From: Aliitabrizicola sp041905595
GTDB taxonomy: Bacteria; Pseudomonadota; Alphaproteobacteria; Rhodobacterales; Rhodobacteraceae
Length of the DNA: 64,000 nt
Direction of reading: 5' to 3'
NCBI GenBank assembly: GCA_041905595.1
Contig: JAYRKT010000006.1
Location: forward strand, 94,733-158,732
Below, piece after piece: positions 25,712 through 33,565 of this stretch. The stretch's first letter is position 1. Each line of letters starts with the position of its first letter. The translations under genes were made by a program, and so were the position numbers. The notes below the pieces were generated by a model that ran no database searches, was not told the origin of the DNA, and was given only the letters and a program-made list of their open reading frames with translations.

Positions 25712-26329
25712 ATGCCCAAACTCTCGGCCGACCAGCCCTTTGTCCACAACGGCTGCGAGATCTCGAATTCGACATTTGGCGGCTGGTGCGAGGTGGGCGA
25801 GGGCTCGCGCATCCAGAATTGCACCTTCGACGACTATGCCTATTGCGACCGCTATTCGGACATTGCCAATACCACGGTCGGCAAGTTCGCCAACATCGCC
25901 GCCTTCACCCGGATCGGCCCGACCGACCATCCGATGGGCAATGCCTCGCTTCACCATTTCCTCTACCGCTCGTCCTATTACTGGGAGGATGCGCAGGACG
26001 ACCCGGCGTTCTTCGCCCGCCGCAAAAGTCGGCGGACCGAGCTGGGCCATGACTGCTGGATCGGCCACGGCGCCATCATCCGGCCGGATGTCAGCGTCGG
26101 GATCGGCGCGGTGGTCGCGGCCGGGGCGGTGGTGACCCGGGATGTGGCGCCCTACATGATCGTGGCGGGCGTTCCCGCCGTCCCGCTGCGCGAGCGCTTC
26201 CCGAAGGCCATCGCCGAGCGGCTGCTCGCTCTCGCCTGGTGGGACTGGGATCACGCCCGGCTTCGGGCGGCGCTGGATGATTTCCGCGCTCTGCCGGCCG
26301 AGGCTTTCCTCGAGAAGTATGGCGGCTGA
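25712..26329 (+). CDS. Hexapeptide-repeat transferase of the phosphonate cluster family
   Basis: 205 residues from the ATG at 25712, chosen because GGAG lies 7 bases upstream; an in-frame GTG at 25661 directly after the phnE stop is less likely. The left-handed beta-helix repeats (ISNSTF, VGKFANIAAF, VGIGAVVAAGAVV) and the HDCWIGHGAIIRPDV site resemble chloramphenicol/xenobiotic acetyltransferases. A family of this kind is regularly found beside C-P lyase genes and may acylate aminoalkylphosphonates. It is the last gene of the phn transport operon. Confidence 0.85.
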   Translation: MPKLSADQPFVHNGCEISNSTFGGWCEVGEGSRIQNCTFDDYAYCDRYSDIANTTVGKFANIAAFTRIGPTDHPMGNASLHHFLYRSSYYWEDAQDDPAFFARRKSRRTELGHDCWIGHGAIIRPDVSVGIGAVVAAGAVVTRDVAPYMIVAGVPAVPLRERFPKAIAERLLALAWWDWDHARLRAALDDFRALPAEAFLEKYGG

Positions 26330-26375
26330 CCCGGCCGACTGGGGCGCGACGCGCAAAATTCTTTCAAGAACCTTG

Positions 26376-26399
26376 CCAAAAGCCTTGGAAGGCTTTTGG
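26376..26399. terminator. Hairpin between converging phn genes
   Basis: CCAAAAGCC at 26376-26384 and GGCTTTTGG at 26391-26399 form a perfect 9-base stem with a TTGGAA loop. It lies between the hexapeptide transferase and the converging phnF stop, so it may terminate both transcripts. Neither side has a long T-run. Confidence 0.65.
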
Positions 26400-26425
26400 T
26401 CATGTCTGCTTGTGGGACCGGGGTG

Positions 26426-27136
26426 CTAGTCGGGCGCGACGGTCAACGTCACCCGGTCACCGGCAAACCAGGTCGTGCCGTATTCGACGGGAAAGCCGCG
26501 ACTGTCGACATTGACCGCCACCGATTTCAACAGCGGCGCCCCTTCCTGCAGCCGCAAACGCAGCGCCATCAAGGCATCCGCGACATGAGCGGTGATCCGC
26601 GTCGAGGCCCGGGTGTAGTCCGTTACCCCCACCAATGCCAGCGCAGCGGTGATCGAGTTCTGCCGTTCAAGATGCGGCATCAGCCCCGGCAGGCGCGCGG
26701 CCGGAAAGACCGAGCGGAAATGGGCGATCTCGACCCCGTCGGCCAGGGACAGCCCCTCGATCACCAGGACCGGGTCCCCGGGCGCAAGGCCGAGGGCCTC
26801 GGCCTCTTCGGCGCTTGCGGCCCGCGTCTCGCGCGAGAGAAGCTCGCGCGACGGGGTCCGTCCCGTGGCCAGCAGGTTCTGGTGAAACCTGACGCGGCGC
26901 CCCAGGGGATAATCCGCGGGGACGACCGAGACATAGACACCCGATCCGCGTCGGGAATGAACCGTTCCTGCTTCGGCCAGCGCGGCGAGGGCGTGGCGCA
27001 CCGTATGGCGGTTCACGCCGAAGCGGCGCGACAACTCAGCCTCGGTCGGCAGCTTGTCCCCTGGTCGGTAATGCCCTGCGGCGATCTCCTCCGACAGGGT
27101 TTCGGCGATGGTCTTCCAGATTGCGCTGCGGGGCAG
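26426..27136 (-). CDS. phnF: GntR/HutC-family regulator of phosphonate genes
   Basis: 236 residues if translation starts at the CTG at 27136, which has GGGAGG just upstream. The N-terminal winged helix reads WKTIAETLSEEI...KLPTEAELSRRFGVNRHTVRHAL; the C-terminal UTRA ligand domain covers about 90-236. No ATG, GTG or TTG lies in frame before the helix; the ATG at 27152 is out of frame, and dropping one G of the GGG at 27145-27147 would fuse it perfectly. So this is either a CTG start or a frameshift. PhnF represses C-P lyase genes; phnG lies divergently. Confidence 0.85.
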   Translation of the reverse strand: MPRSAIWKTIAETLSEEIAAGHYRPGDKLPTEAELSRRFGVNRHTVRHALAALAEAGTVHSRRGSGVYVSVVPADYPLGRRVRFHQNLLATGRTPSRELLSRETRAASAEEAEALGLAPGDPVLVIEGLSLADGVEIAHFRSVFPAARLPGLMPHLERQNSITAALALVGVTDYTRASTRITAHVADALMALRLRLQEGAPLLKSVAVNVDSRGFPVEYGTTWFAGDRVTLTVAPD

Positions 27137-27202
27137 GGTCGCCTCCCGTCATGAAAATTTCATCGCGCCATTGCTTGCCTGAAGCCCGGCATGTGGATAA
27201 TA

Positions 27203-27232
27203 TTTGTCTAGTTGTATATTTATATGGACAAA
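27203..27232. promoter_or_regulatory. Candidate PhnF operator in the phnF-phnG divergent region
   Basis: TTTGTC at 27203-27208 and GACAAA at 27227-27232 are the outer arms of an inverted repeat around an AT-rich centre, 9 bases upstream of phnG. HutC-type regulators commonly bind GT-rich/AC-rich palindromes of this kind. The AT content also makes it the likely promoter area for phnG. Assignment is by position and symmetry. Confidence 0.55.
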
Positions 27233-27240
27233 TCCGCAAG

Positions 27241-27699
27241 ATGTCCGTCGAACGGTCCTTTTCCCCGGAAATCCTGGCCCGCCGCCGCTGGATGGGGCTC
27301 GCTGCGCGATCCAATCCCGACCGCCTGCGCGAGCTCTTGCCCGAGCTTCCGGCCCATGAGCTGCTTCGCGCACCCGAGATTGGCGCGGTGATGGTGCAGG
27401 GGCGTGCCGGCGGCTCCGGGACGCCGTTCAATGTTGGCGAGATGACCGTGACCCGCTGTTCGGTCCGGCTGGGCAGCGGGGTGGTCGGACATGCCCATGT
27501 GCAGGGCCGCGACCGCGACCATGCCCGCCGCGCGGCCGTGCTGGATGCGCTGATGCAGACCGATGCGGCGCGGGGGCTGGAAGTCAGGGTGCTCGCCTCC
27601 CTCGCCGAGGAAGAGGATGCACGGCGCGCCATTCGCGCCGCCCGGGCCGCCGCGACGCGGGTTGAGTTCTTTACGCTGGTCCGGGGGGAAGACCAATGA
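27241..27699 (+). CDS. phnG: Phosphonate C-P lyase system protein PhnG
   Basis: 152 residues. The PhnG hallmark GRAGGSGTPFNVGEMTVTRC and the following HAHVQGRDRDHARRAAVLDA segment are clear. PhnG is part of the PhnGHIJ core complex that turns ATP and a phosphonate into an alpha-D-ribose 1-methylphosphonate 5-triphosphate-type intermediate. The ATG at 27241 is taken as start because it matches PhnG length; the frame is open further upstream into the promoter. Its stop overlaps phnH (ATGA). Confidence 0.93.
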   Translation: MSVERSFSPEILARRRWMGLAARSNPDRLRELLPELPAHELLRAPEIGAVMVQGRAGGSGTPFNVGEMTVTRCSVRLGSGVVGHAHVQGRDRDHARRAAVLDALMQTDAARGLEVRVLASLAEEEDARRAIRAARAAATRVEFFTLVRGEDQ

Positions 27700-28265
27700 T
27701 CTCGCAGGCACTTGGCGGCGGATTTGCCGATGCTCCCATTCAGGCCGCGCGCGCGTTCCGCGCCGCGCTCGAGGCGATGGCGCGGCCCGGTCGCATCATG
27801 ACGGTCGAGGGGGTTGCCCCGCCCGCGCCGCTGTCGGTCGGGGCCGGGGTCCTGTTGCTGACGCTCTGCGACCGCACCACGCCGCTGCATCTCGCCCCGG
27901 GCCATGACGCGCCCGAGATCCGCGACTGGGTGACCTTCCACACCGGCGCGCCGCTTGTAACCCCCGGGGCAGCGGCGTTTGCGCTTGGCAGGTGGCAGGC
28001 GCTTCAGCCGGTCACACGCTTCCGCATCGGCCAGCCCGACTATCCTGACCGCTCGGCCACGCTGATTGTCGAGATGGATGAGCTGACGAATGAGGGAGCG
28101 ATCCTGTCCGGTCCGGGGATCGAGACGACGGCACGGCTTTCGCTGCCGGAGCTTAAGGCATTCCGCGCAAATCACGAAATTTTTCCATTGGGTTACGACA
28201 CGTTCTTCACTTCATCTGACAAGATCGCCGGCCTGCCGCGCTCGACCATTGTGGAGGCCGGCTGA
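27696..28265 (+). CDS. phnH: Phosphonate C-P lyase system protein PhnH
   Basis: 189 residues. PhnH-type motifs include FRAALEAMARPGRI near the N-terminus and CDRTTPLHL. PhnH is a PLP-transferase-fold scaffold subunit without its own cofactor, bound in the GHIJ complex. The ATG overlaps the phnG stop; the TGA shares its last base with the phnI ATG. Confidence 0.93.
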   Translation: MISQALGGGFADAPIQAARAFRAALEAMARPGRIMTVEGVAPPAPLSVGAGVLLLTLCDRTTPLHLAPGHDAPEIRDWVTFHTGAPLVTPGAAAFALGRWQALQPVTRFRIGQPDYPDRSATLIVEMDELTNEGAILSGPGIETTARLSLPELKAFRANHEIFPLGYDTFFTSSDKIAGLPRSTIVEAG

Positions 28266-29362
28266 TGTATGTCGCGGTCAAGGGCGGCGAGCGGGCGATC
28301 GACAATGCCCATGCCTGGCTTTCCCAGGCCCGCCGGGGCGATCCTTCGGTGCCGGAATTGTCGGTGGAACAGATCCGCGAGCAGATGACGCTGGCGGTCA
28401 ACCGGGTGATGGCCGAAGGCTCGCTTCACGATCCCGACCTTGCGGCCCTGGCGATCAAGCAGGCGCGGGGCGATTTGATCGAGGCGATCTTCCTTATCCG
28501 CGCTTACCGCACCACCTTGCCGCGTCTCGGCTCCTCGGCCCCGGTCGATACCGCCGAAATGGCCGTGACACGGCGGATTTCGGCAACCTTCAAGGATCTG
28601 CCGGGCGGGCAGATCCTGGGGCCGACCTTCGACTATACCCACCGGCTGCTCGATTTCACCCTGGCCGCCAACGGTTCAGAGGTTGCCGACATGCCAGCCG
28701 CCTCTGCGAAGCCGGGGGAAGAGGTGCCGCATGTCATGGAGTTTCTCAACAAGGACGGGCTGATACAGGCCGAACTTCAGGACGATGGACCCGTCCCGGA
28801 CCTGACCCGAGAGCCGATGGAGCTGCCAGCCTCCCGGCCGCTTCGGCTGCAGGCGCTGGCGCGGGCGGATGAGGGGTTCCTGCTGTCGCTCGCCTATTCG
28901 ACACAGCGCGGATACGGGCGGACCCACGCCTTTGTCGGCGAGCTCCGCATCGGGACCGTGGCGGTCGAGATGGATATCCCCGAACTCGGCTTTCCGGTCG
29001 AGATCGGGGAAATCGAGCTGACCGAATGCGAGACGGTCAACCAGTTCACCGGATCGAAGACCGAGCCTGCGCAGTTCACCCGCGGCTATGGCCTCGTCTT
29101 CGGGCAGAGCGAGCGCAAGGCGATCTCGATGAGCCTGGTCGACCGGGCGTTGCGCTGGCGAGAACTGGGCGAGGATTTCACCGGCGCCCCGGCACAGGAC
29201 GAGGAGTTCGTCCTGATGCACGGCGACAATATCCAGGCGACCGGATTTCTCGAGCATATCAAGCTGCCGCATTATGTGGATTTCCAGGCCGAGCTGGAAC
29301 TGATCCGCAAGCTGCGGCACGAGACGGAGCAGTGTGATCTGGCGGCGGAGGAGCAGCCATGA
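28265..29362 (+). CDS. phnI: C-P lyase core protein PhnI (nucleosidase subunit)
   Basis: 365 residues, normal length. The N-terminal MYVAVKGGERAI and the LAYSTQRGYGRTHAFVGELR segment mark PhnI, which with G, H and L replaces the adenine of ATP by a phosphonate. The ATG shares a base with the phnH TGA and the stop overlaps phnJ (ATGA). Confidence 0.94.
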   Translation: MYVAVKGGERAIDNAHAWLSQARRGDPSVPELSVEQIREQMTLAVNRVMAEGSLHDPDLAALAIKQARGDLIEAIFLIRAYRTTLPRLGSSAPVDTAEMAVTRRISATFKDLPGGQILGPTFDYTHRLLDFTLAANGSEVADMPAASAKPGEEVPHVMEFLNKDGLIQAELQDDGPVPDLTREPMELPASRPLRLQALARADEGFLLSLAYSTQRGYGRTHAFVGELRIGTVAVEMDIPELGFPVEIGEIELTECETVNQFTGSKTEPAQFTRGYGLVFGQSERKAISMSLVDRALRWRELGEDFTGAPAQDEEFVLMHGDNIQATGFLEHIKLPHYVDFQAELELIRKLRHETEQCDLAAEEQP

Positions 29363-30219
29363 GCGACTACAACTTCGCCTATCTCGACGAACAGACCAAG
29401 CGGATGATCCGCCGTGCGATCCTGAAGGGTGTGGCGATCCCTGGTTACCAGGTGCCCTTCGCCAGCCGCGAGATGCCGATGCCCTATGGCTGGGGTACGG
29501 GCGGGGTCCAGGTGACCGCCGCCTGCCTTACCCCGGAGGATCGGCTGAAGGTCATCGACCAGGGTGCGGACGACACGACCAACGCCGTGTCTATCCGCCG
29601 TTTCTTCCAGAAGACCGCCGGGGTCGAGGTGACCGAAGCGACGACAGAGGCCACGATCATCCAGACGCGCCACCGCATCCCGGAAACCCCGCTGACCGAG
29701 GGGCAGATCCTCGTCTACCAGGTGCCGATCCCGGAACCGTTGCGCTTCCTTGAGCCGCGCGAGACCGAGACACGGCGCATGCACGAGCTTGAGGAGTACG
29801 GGCTGATGCATGTGAAGCTCTATGAGGACATCGCCCGCCATGGCACCATCGCCACCTCCTACGACTACCCGGTGCGGGTCGAGGGGCGCTATGTGATGGA
29901 CCCGTCGCCGATCCCCAAGTTCGACAATCCGAAGCTGTCGGGCAACCCGGCGCTTCAGCTTTTTGGGGCAGGCCGAGAGCAGCGGATCTATGCGCTACCC
30001 CCCTATAGCCGCGTCGTGAGCCTGGATTTCGAGGACCACCCCTTCGTCGCCTCGAAGGCCGAGCATGACTGCGACCTCTGCGGGGCTTCGGACAGCTATC
30101 TGGACGAGGTCATCACCGACGATCAGGGCAACCGCATGTTCGTCTGTTCCGACACGGACTATTGCCGGGGGCGCCGGGCGGCGGGGCTGGTCGGGCGGCT
30201 TGGGGGAGAGGCGGCGTGA
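29359..30219 (+). CDS. phnJ: Carbon-phosphorus lyase catalytic subunit PhnJ
   Basis: 286 residues. The radical-SAM cluster motif near the C-terminus is complete: four cysteines spaced C-x2-C-x21-C-x5-C (CDLC...CSDTDYC), followed by RGRRAAG. PhnJ cleaves the C-P bond, releasing alkane and a cyclic ribose phosphate. Overlaps with phnI and phnK are 4 bases each, so the operon is tightly coupled. No residue is missing. Confidence 0.96.
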   Translation: MSDYNFAYLDEQTKRMIRRAILKGVAIPGYQVPFASREMPMPYGWGTGGVQVTAACLTPEDRLKVIDQGADDTTNAVSIRRFFQKTAGVEVTEATTEATIIQTRHRIPETPLTEGQILVYQVPIPEPLRFLEPRETETRRMHELEEYGLMHVKLYEDIARHGTIATSYDYPVRVEGRYVMDPSPIPKFDNPKLSGNPALQLFGAGREQRIYALPPYSRVVSLDFEDHPFVASKAEHDCDLCGASDSYLDEVITDDQGNRMFVCSDTDYCRGRRAAGLVGRLGGEAA

Positions 30220-31040
30220 CCGGGCGAGTTTTCTACGAAAATTCTGAGATTTCGCAGAAATTTCGGGGGGCGGAGCGGCCGCTTCTGGCGGTACGCGGGC
30301 TGACGAAACGCTACGGCGCGCGGATCGGCTGCACCGAGGTCGGTTTCGATCTGTGGCCGGGCGAGGTTCTGGGCATCGTCGGCGAGAGCGGATCGGGCAA
30401 GTCGACGCTGCTGTCCTGTCTTGCCGGGCATCTGACGCCGGACGAAGGCGAGGTTGTGTTCGACACCGCCGATGGCCCACGCGACACTGTCGCCATGGCT
30501 GAGGCCGAACGCCGGCGGCTCGCGCGGACCGACTGGGCGTTTGTCCATCAGAACCCGCGCGACGGGCTGCGCATGGGCGTCAGTGCCGGCGGCAATGTCG
30601 GTGAGCGGCTGATGGCGGTGGGCGCACGAAACTACGGCGCGATCCGGAATCAGGCGCTCGACTGGCTGGAGCGGGTCGAGATCGCAGCGGACCGGATCGA
30701 CGACCGGCCCCGGGCCTTTTCCGGCGGCATGCAGCAGCGCCTGCAGATCGCACGGAACCTTGTGACCGGCCCGAGGCTCGTGTTCATGGACGAGCCGACC
30801 GGGGGGCTTGACGTCTCGGTGCAGGCGCGGCTTCTGGACCTTCTGCGCGGGCTGGTGCGCGAGATGGGGCTGTCGGTCATCATCGTGACGCATGATCTTG
30901 CCGTGGTGCGGCTGCTGGCTGACCGGTTGATGGTGATGAAGGGGGGCCGCGTGGTCGAACAGGGGCTGACCGATCAGGTGCTCGACGATCCGCAGCATGC
31001 CTATACCCAGCTTCTCGTCTCGTCGGTCCTGCAGGTGTGA
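30216..31040 (+). CDS. phnK: Phosphonate C-P lyase system ATPase PhnK
   Basis: 274 residues from a GTG at 30216 that overlaps the phnJ stop (GTGA) and has GGAGAGG upstream. Walker A GESGSGKST, signature FSGGMQQR and Walker B LVFMDEP are present. PhnK binds the GHIJ core and is thought to remodel it using ATP rather than to drive transport. The first 20 residues before the ATPase fold are longer than in E. coli. Confidence 0.93.
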   Translation: MTGRVFYENSEISQKFRGAERPLLAVRGLTKRYGARIGCTEVGFDLWPGEVLGIVGESGSGKSTLLSCLAGHLTPDEGEVVFDTADGPRDTVAMAEAERRRLARTDWAFVHQNPRDGLRMGVSAGGNVGERLMAVGARNYGAIRNQALDWLERVEIAADRIDDRPRAFSGGMQQRLQIARNLVTGPRLVFMDEPTGGLDVSVQARLLDLLRGLVREMGLSVIIVTHDLAVVRLLADRLMVMKGGRVVEQGLTDQVLDDPQHAYTQLLVSSVLQV

Positions 31041-31723
31041 CAATGATACAACTGTCTGATTTGTCAAAGAGTTTCACCCTGCACAACCAGGGTGGCGCGG
31101 TGATCCCGGTGATGGCGGGCGCGGCGCTGTCGGTTGCGCCCGGCGAATGCGTCGGTCTGACCGGTGCGTCCGGTGCGGGGAAATCGACGCTGATGCGGAT
31201 GGTCTATGGCAACTACCTCGCCGCAGGAGGATCGATCCGGGTCGGCGATCTGGACGTGGCCCGAGCCGAGCCGCGCGAGATCATCGCGCTGCGCCGCAGG
31301 ACACTTGGCTATGTCAGCCAATTCCTGCGGGTCGTGCCCCGGGTGCCGACCATCGAGGTGGTCGCCGAGCCGCTTCTGGTGCTTGGCGTCGCCCGGGACA
31401 ACGCGCGGGACAAGGCGGCGGCGCTTCTGGCGCGTCTCAACATACCCGAGCGGCTCTGGGCGCTGTCGCCGACGACTTTTTCCGGCGGCGAGCAACAGCG
31501 GGTCAACATCGCGCGCGGCTTCGTTCATGGCTATCCGGCGCTGCTGCTCGACGAGCCGACGGCGAGCCTTGATGCTGCGAACCGCGAGGTCGTTCTGGAG
31601 CTGATCGAGGAGGCCAAGGCGCGGGGCGCGGCCATCCTGGGCATCTTCCATGACGAGGGGGCCCGGGCGCGGGTCTGCGACCGGCTGGTGGATGTCACCC
31701 GTTTCACACCGGGTCTGGCATGA
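31037..31723 (+). CDS. phnL: Phosphonate C-P lyase system protein PhnL
   Basis: 228 residues. Walker A GASGAGKST, signature FSGGEQQR and Walker B ALLLDEP are intact; QFLRVVPRVPTIEVVAEPL is a typical PhnL stretch. The GTG at 31037 overlaps the phnK stop; an ATG two codons on (31043) is an alternative. PhnL is the second ATPase of the lyase system and helps PhnI. Confidence 0.93.
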   Translation: MTMIQLSDLSKSFTLHNQGGAVIPVMAGAALSVAPGECVGLTGASGAGKSTLMRMVYGNYLAAGGSIRVGDLDVARAEPREIIALRRRTLGYVSQFLRVVPRVPTIEVVAEPLLVLGVARDNARDKAAALLARLNIPERLWALSPTTFSGGEQQRVNIARGFVHGYPALLLDEPTASLDAANREVVLELIEEAKARGAAILGIFHDEGARARVCDRLVDVTRFTPGLA

Positions 31724-32268
31724 GCGGGCGCCTCTTTGCCATCGTTGGGCCGTCAGGGGTCGGCAAGGACACGTTGCTGGCCGGGGCGGTGGCGGCGGAC
31801 CCGCGCCTGCACTGGGCCAGACGGGTCATCACCCGACCGGCTGCGGCCGGCGGCGAGCCGTTCGAGGGTGTCACGGTCGAGGAATTCGCGCGGCGGCGGG
31901 CGACCGGCGAGTTTGCGCTGCACTGGACGGCGCATGGCCTGTCCTACGGCATCCCGAAGAGCGAGGTCGCAGGGCTGGCCGAAGGGCGGGACGTTCTGTT
32001 CAACGGTTCGCGTGCGGCGCTTCCGGCGGCGCGGGCGGCCTTTCCGGATGTGCGGGTCATCCGCATCTCGGCACCCTCCGCAGTGCTGGCCGAGCGGCTT
32101 CTCGCGCGGGGGCGCGAAAGCCGGGCCGAGATCGAGGCGCGTCTGGCGCGGGCAAGCTATGACCTGCCGTCGGATTGCCCGGTCATAGACATCCGCAACG
32201 ATTCCACGCCGCAGATCGGCATCGGGCGGCTTTGCGCGGCGCTGCGAGAAACGAGGCAGGACCTATGA
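31720..32268 (+). CDS. phnN: Ribose 1,5-bisphosphate phosphokinase
   Basis: 182 residues with a guanylate-kinase-like P-loop GPSGVGKDT at residues 8-16. PhnN phosphorylates ribose 1,5-bisphosphate to PRPP, feeding the product of C-P cleavage into nucleotide synthesis. The ATG overlaps the phnL stop and the stop overlaps phnM. Length is normal. Confidence 0.92.
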   Translation: MSGRLFAIVGPSGVGKDTLLAGAVAADPRLHWARRVITRPAAAGGEPFEGVTVEEFARRRATGEFALHWTAHGLSYGIPKSEVAGLAEGRDVLFNGSRAALPAARAAFPDVRVIRISAPSAVLAERLLARGRESRAEIEARLARASYDLPSDCPVIDIRNDSTPQIGIGRLCAALRETRQDL

Positions 32269-33404
32269 CCGAGACGATCCTTGCCAACGCGGCGCTGGTC
32301 CTGCCCGGCGAGGTGATGCGCGGCAGCTTGCACATGGTGGACGGGCGGATTGCAGCCATCGAGGGCGGCACGACCGTGCCGAAAGGCGCGATCGACTGCG
32401 GCGGCGACCTCGTCGCCCCGGGGCTGATCGAGCTCCATACCGACAACCTCGAACGCCACATCCAGCCGCGGCCCAAGGTCGACTGGCCGCATGCCGCCGC
32501 GATCATTGCCCATGACGCGGAACTGGCCAGCGTCGGCATCACCACGGTCTTCGATGCGCTGCGGGTGGGTTCGATCGTCACCAGCAACACCAATTACGGC
32601 GAATATGCCCGGGCGCTCGCGACCGAGATCCTTGCCCTGCGGGCCGAGAATGCCCTGCGCATCAGCCATTTCCTGCATCTGCGGGCCGAGATCGTGTCGC
32701 TGACGCTCATCGACGAACTGAACAGCTTCGGTCCGGATGACCGTGTCGGCATTGTCAGCCTGATGGACCACACCCCGGGCCAGCGCCAGTTCCGCGATAT
32801 CCGCAAGCTGGCTGACTACATGATCGGCAAGCACGGGATGAGCGAGGCGGCCTTTGCCGCCCATGTCGCCGAGCAGCAGGAAGTTTCGGCCCGGATCGGC
32901 GCGGTGCACGAGGCGGCTGCGGTTGCGGCGGCACGGCGCTTTGGCGCGGTGCTGGCGAGCCATGACGACACGACAGCGGAACAGGTGGCGGTCTCGGCCG
33001 GGCATGGGGTGCATTTCGCCGAGTTCCCGACCACCGAAGAGGCGGCGGCGGCCTGCCATGCGCAGGGCATCAAGGTGATGATGGGGGCGCCGAACCTGAT
33101 CCGGGGCGGATCGCATTCCGGCAATGTTGCGGCGCGAAAGTTGGCCGAGGAAGGTCTTCTCGACATCGTCTCGTCTGATTATGTGCCGTCGGCGCTGCTT
33201 TCGGCGGCGCTGATGCTGGGCGATCTGTGGGGGGATATGGCGCGGGCCATCGGCACGGTGACTCGGGCGCCGGCCGAGGCGACCGGGCTGGCCGATCGCG
33301 GGCGGCTCGAGGTGGGGGCGCGGGCGGACGTGATCCGGCTGCACCGGATCGGTCCATCAGCGGCCCTGCGCGGGACCTGGGTTCAGGGGCAGCGGGTGGC
33401 CTGA
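32265..33404 (+). CDS. phnM: Alpha-D-ribose 1-methylphosphonate 5-triphosphate diphosphatase
   Basis: 379 residues, an amidohydrolase-superfamily protein. The metal-binding stretch is APGLIELHTDNLERH (about 45-60), and later histidines appear in ASHDDTT and AGHGVHFAEFPTT. PhnM removes pyrophosphate from the 5-triphosphate intermediate before PhnJ acts. The ATG overlaps the phnN stop; it is the last gene of the operon and is followed by an intrinsic terminator. No phnP or phnO is present in the window. Confidence 0.94.
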   Translation: MTETILANAALVLPGEVMRGSLHMVDGRIAAIEGGTTVPKGAIDCGGDLVAPGLIELHTDNLERHIQPRPKVDWPHAAAIIAHDAELASVGITTVFDALRVGSIVTSNTNYGEYARALATEILALRAENALRISHFLHLRAEIVSLTLIDELNSFGPDDRVGIVSLMDHTPGQRQFRDIRKLADYMIGKHGMSEAAFAAHVAEQQEVSARIGAVHEAAAVAAARRFGAVLASHDDTTAEQVAVSAGHGVHFAEFPTTEEAAAACHAQGIKVMMGAPNLIRGGSHSGNVAARKLAEEGLLDIVSSDYVPSALLSAALMLGDLWGDMARAIGTVTRAPAEATGLADRGRLEVGARADVIRLHRIGPSAALRGTWVQGQRVA

Positions 33405-33517
33405 CTTGGGCGGAAGCCAGCCGATGGGGCAAAGTGGCTTTCGATTTTCGAACTTGCACCGGATTCTGCACTGCAGTATTCGGGCCCGGATTTACACAAA
33501 TCATACTTTCAACGAGA

Positions 33518-33543
33518 ACCCGCCGGCAATAATGCCGGCGGGT
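33518..33543 (+). terminator. Intrinsic terminator after phnM
   Basis: A perfect 11-base stem (33518-33528 with 33533-33543) with the loop ATAA is followed by TCTTTCTT. It lies about 115 bases after the phnM stop and 22 bases beyond the stop of the converging VWA gene, so it may serve both. Confidence 0.85.
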
Positions 33544-33565
33544 CTTTCTTGATGGGGAGGTTTCG

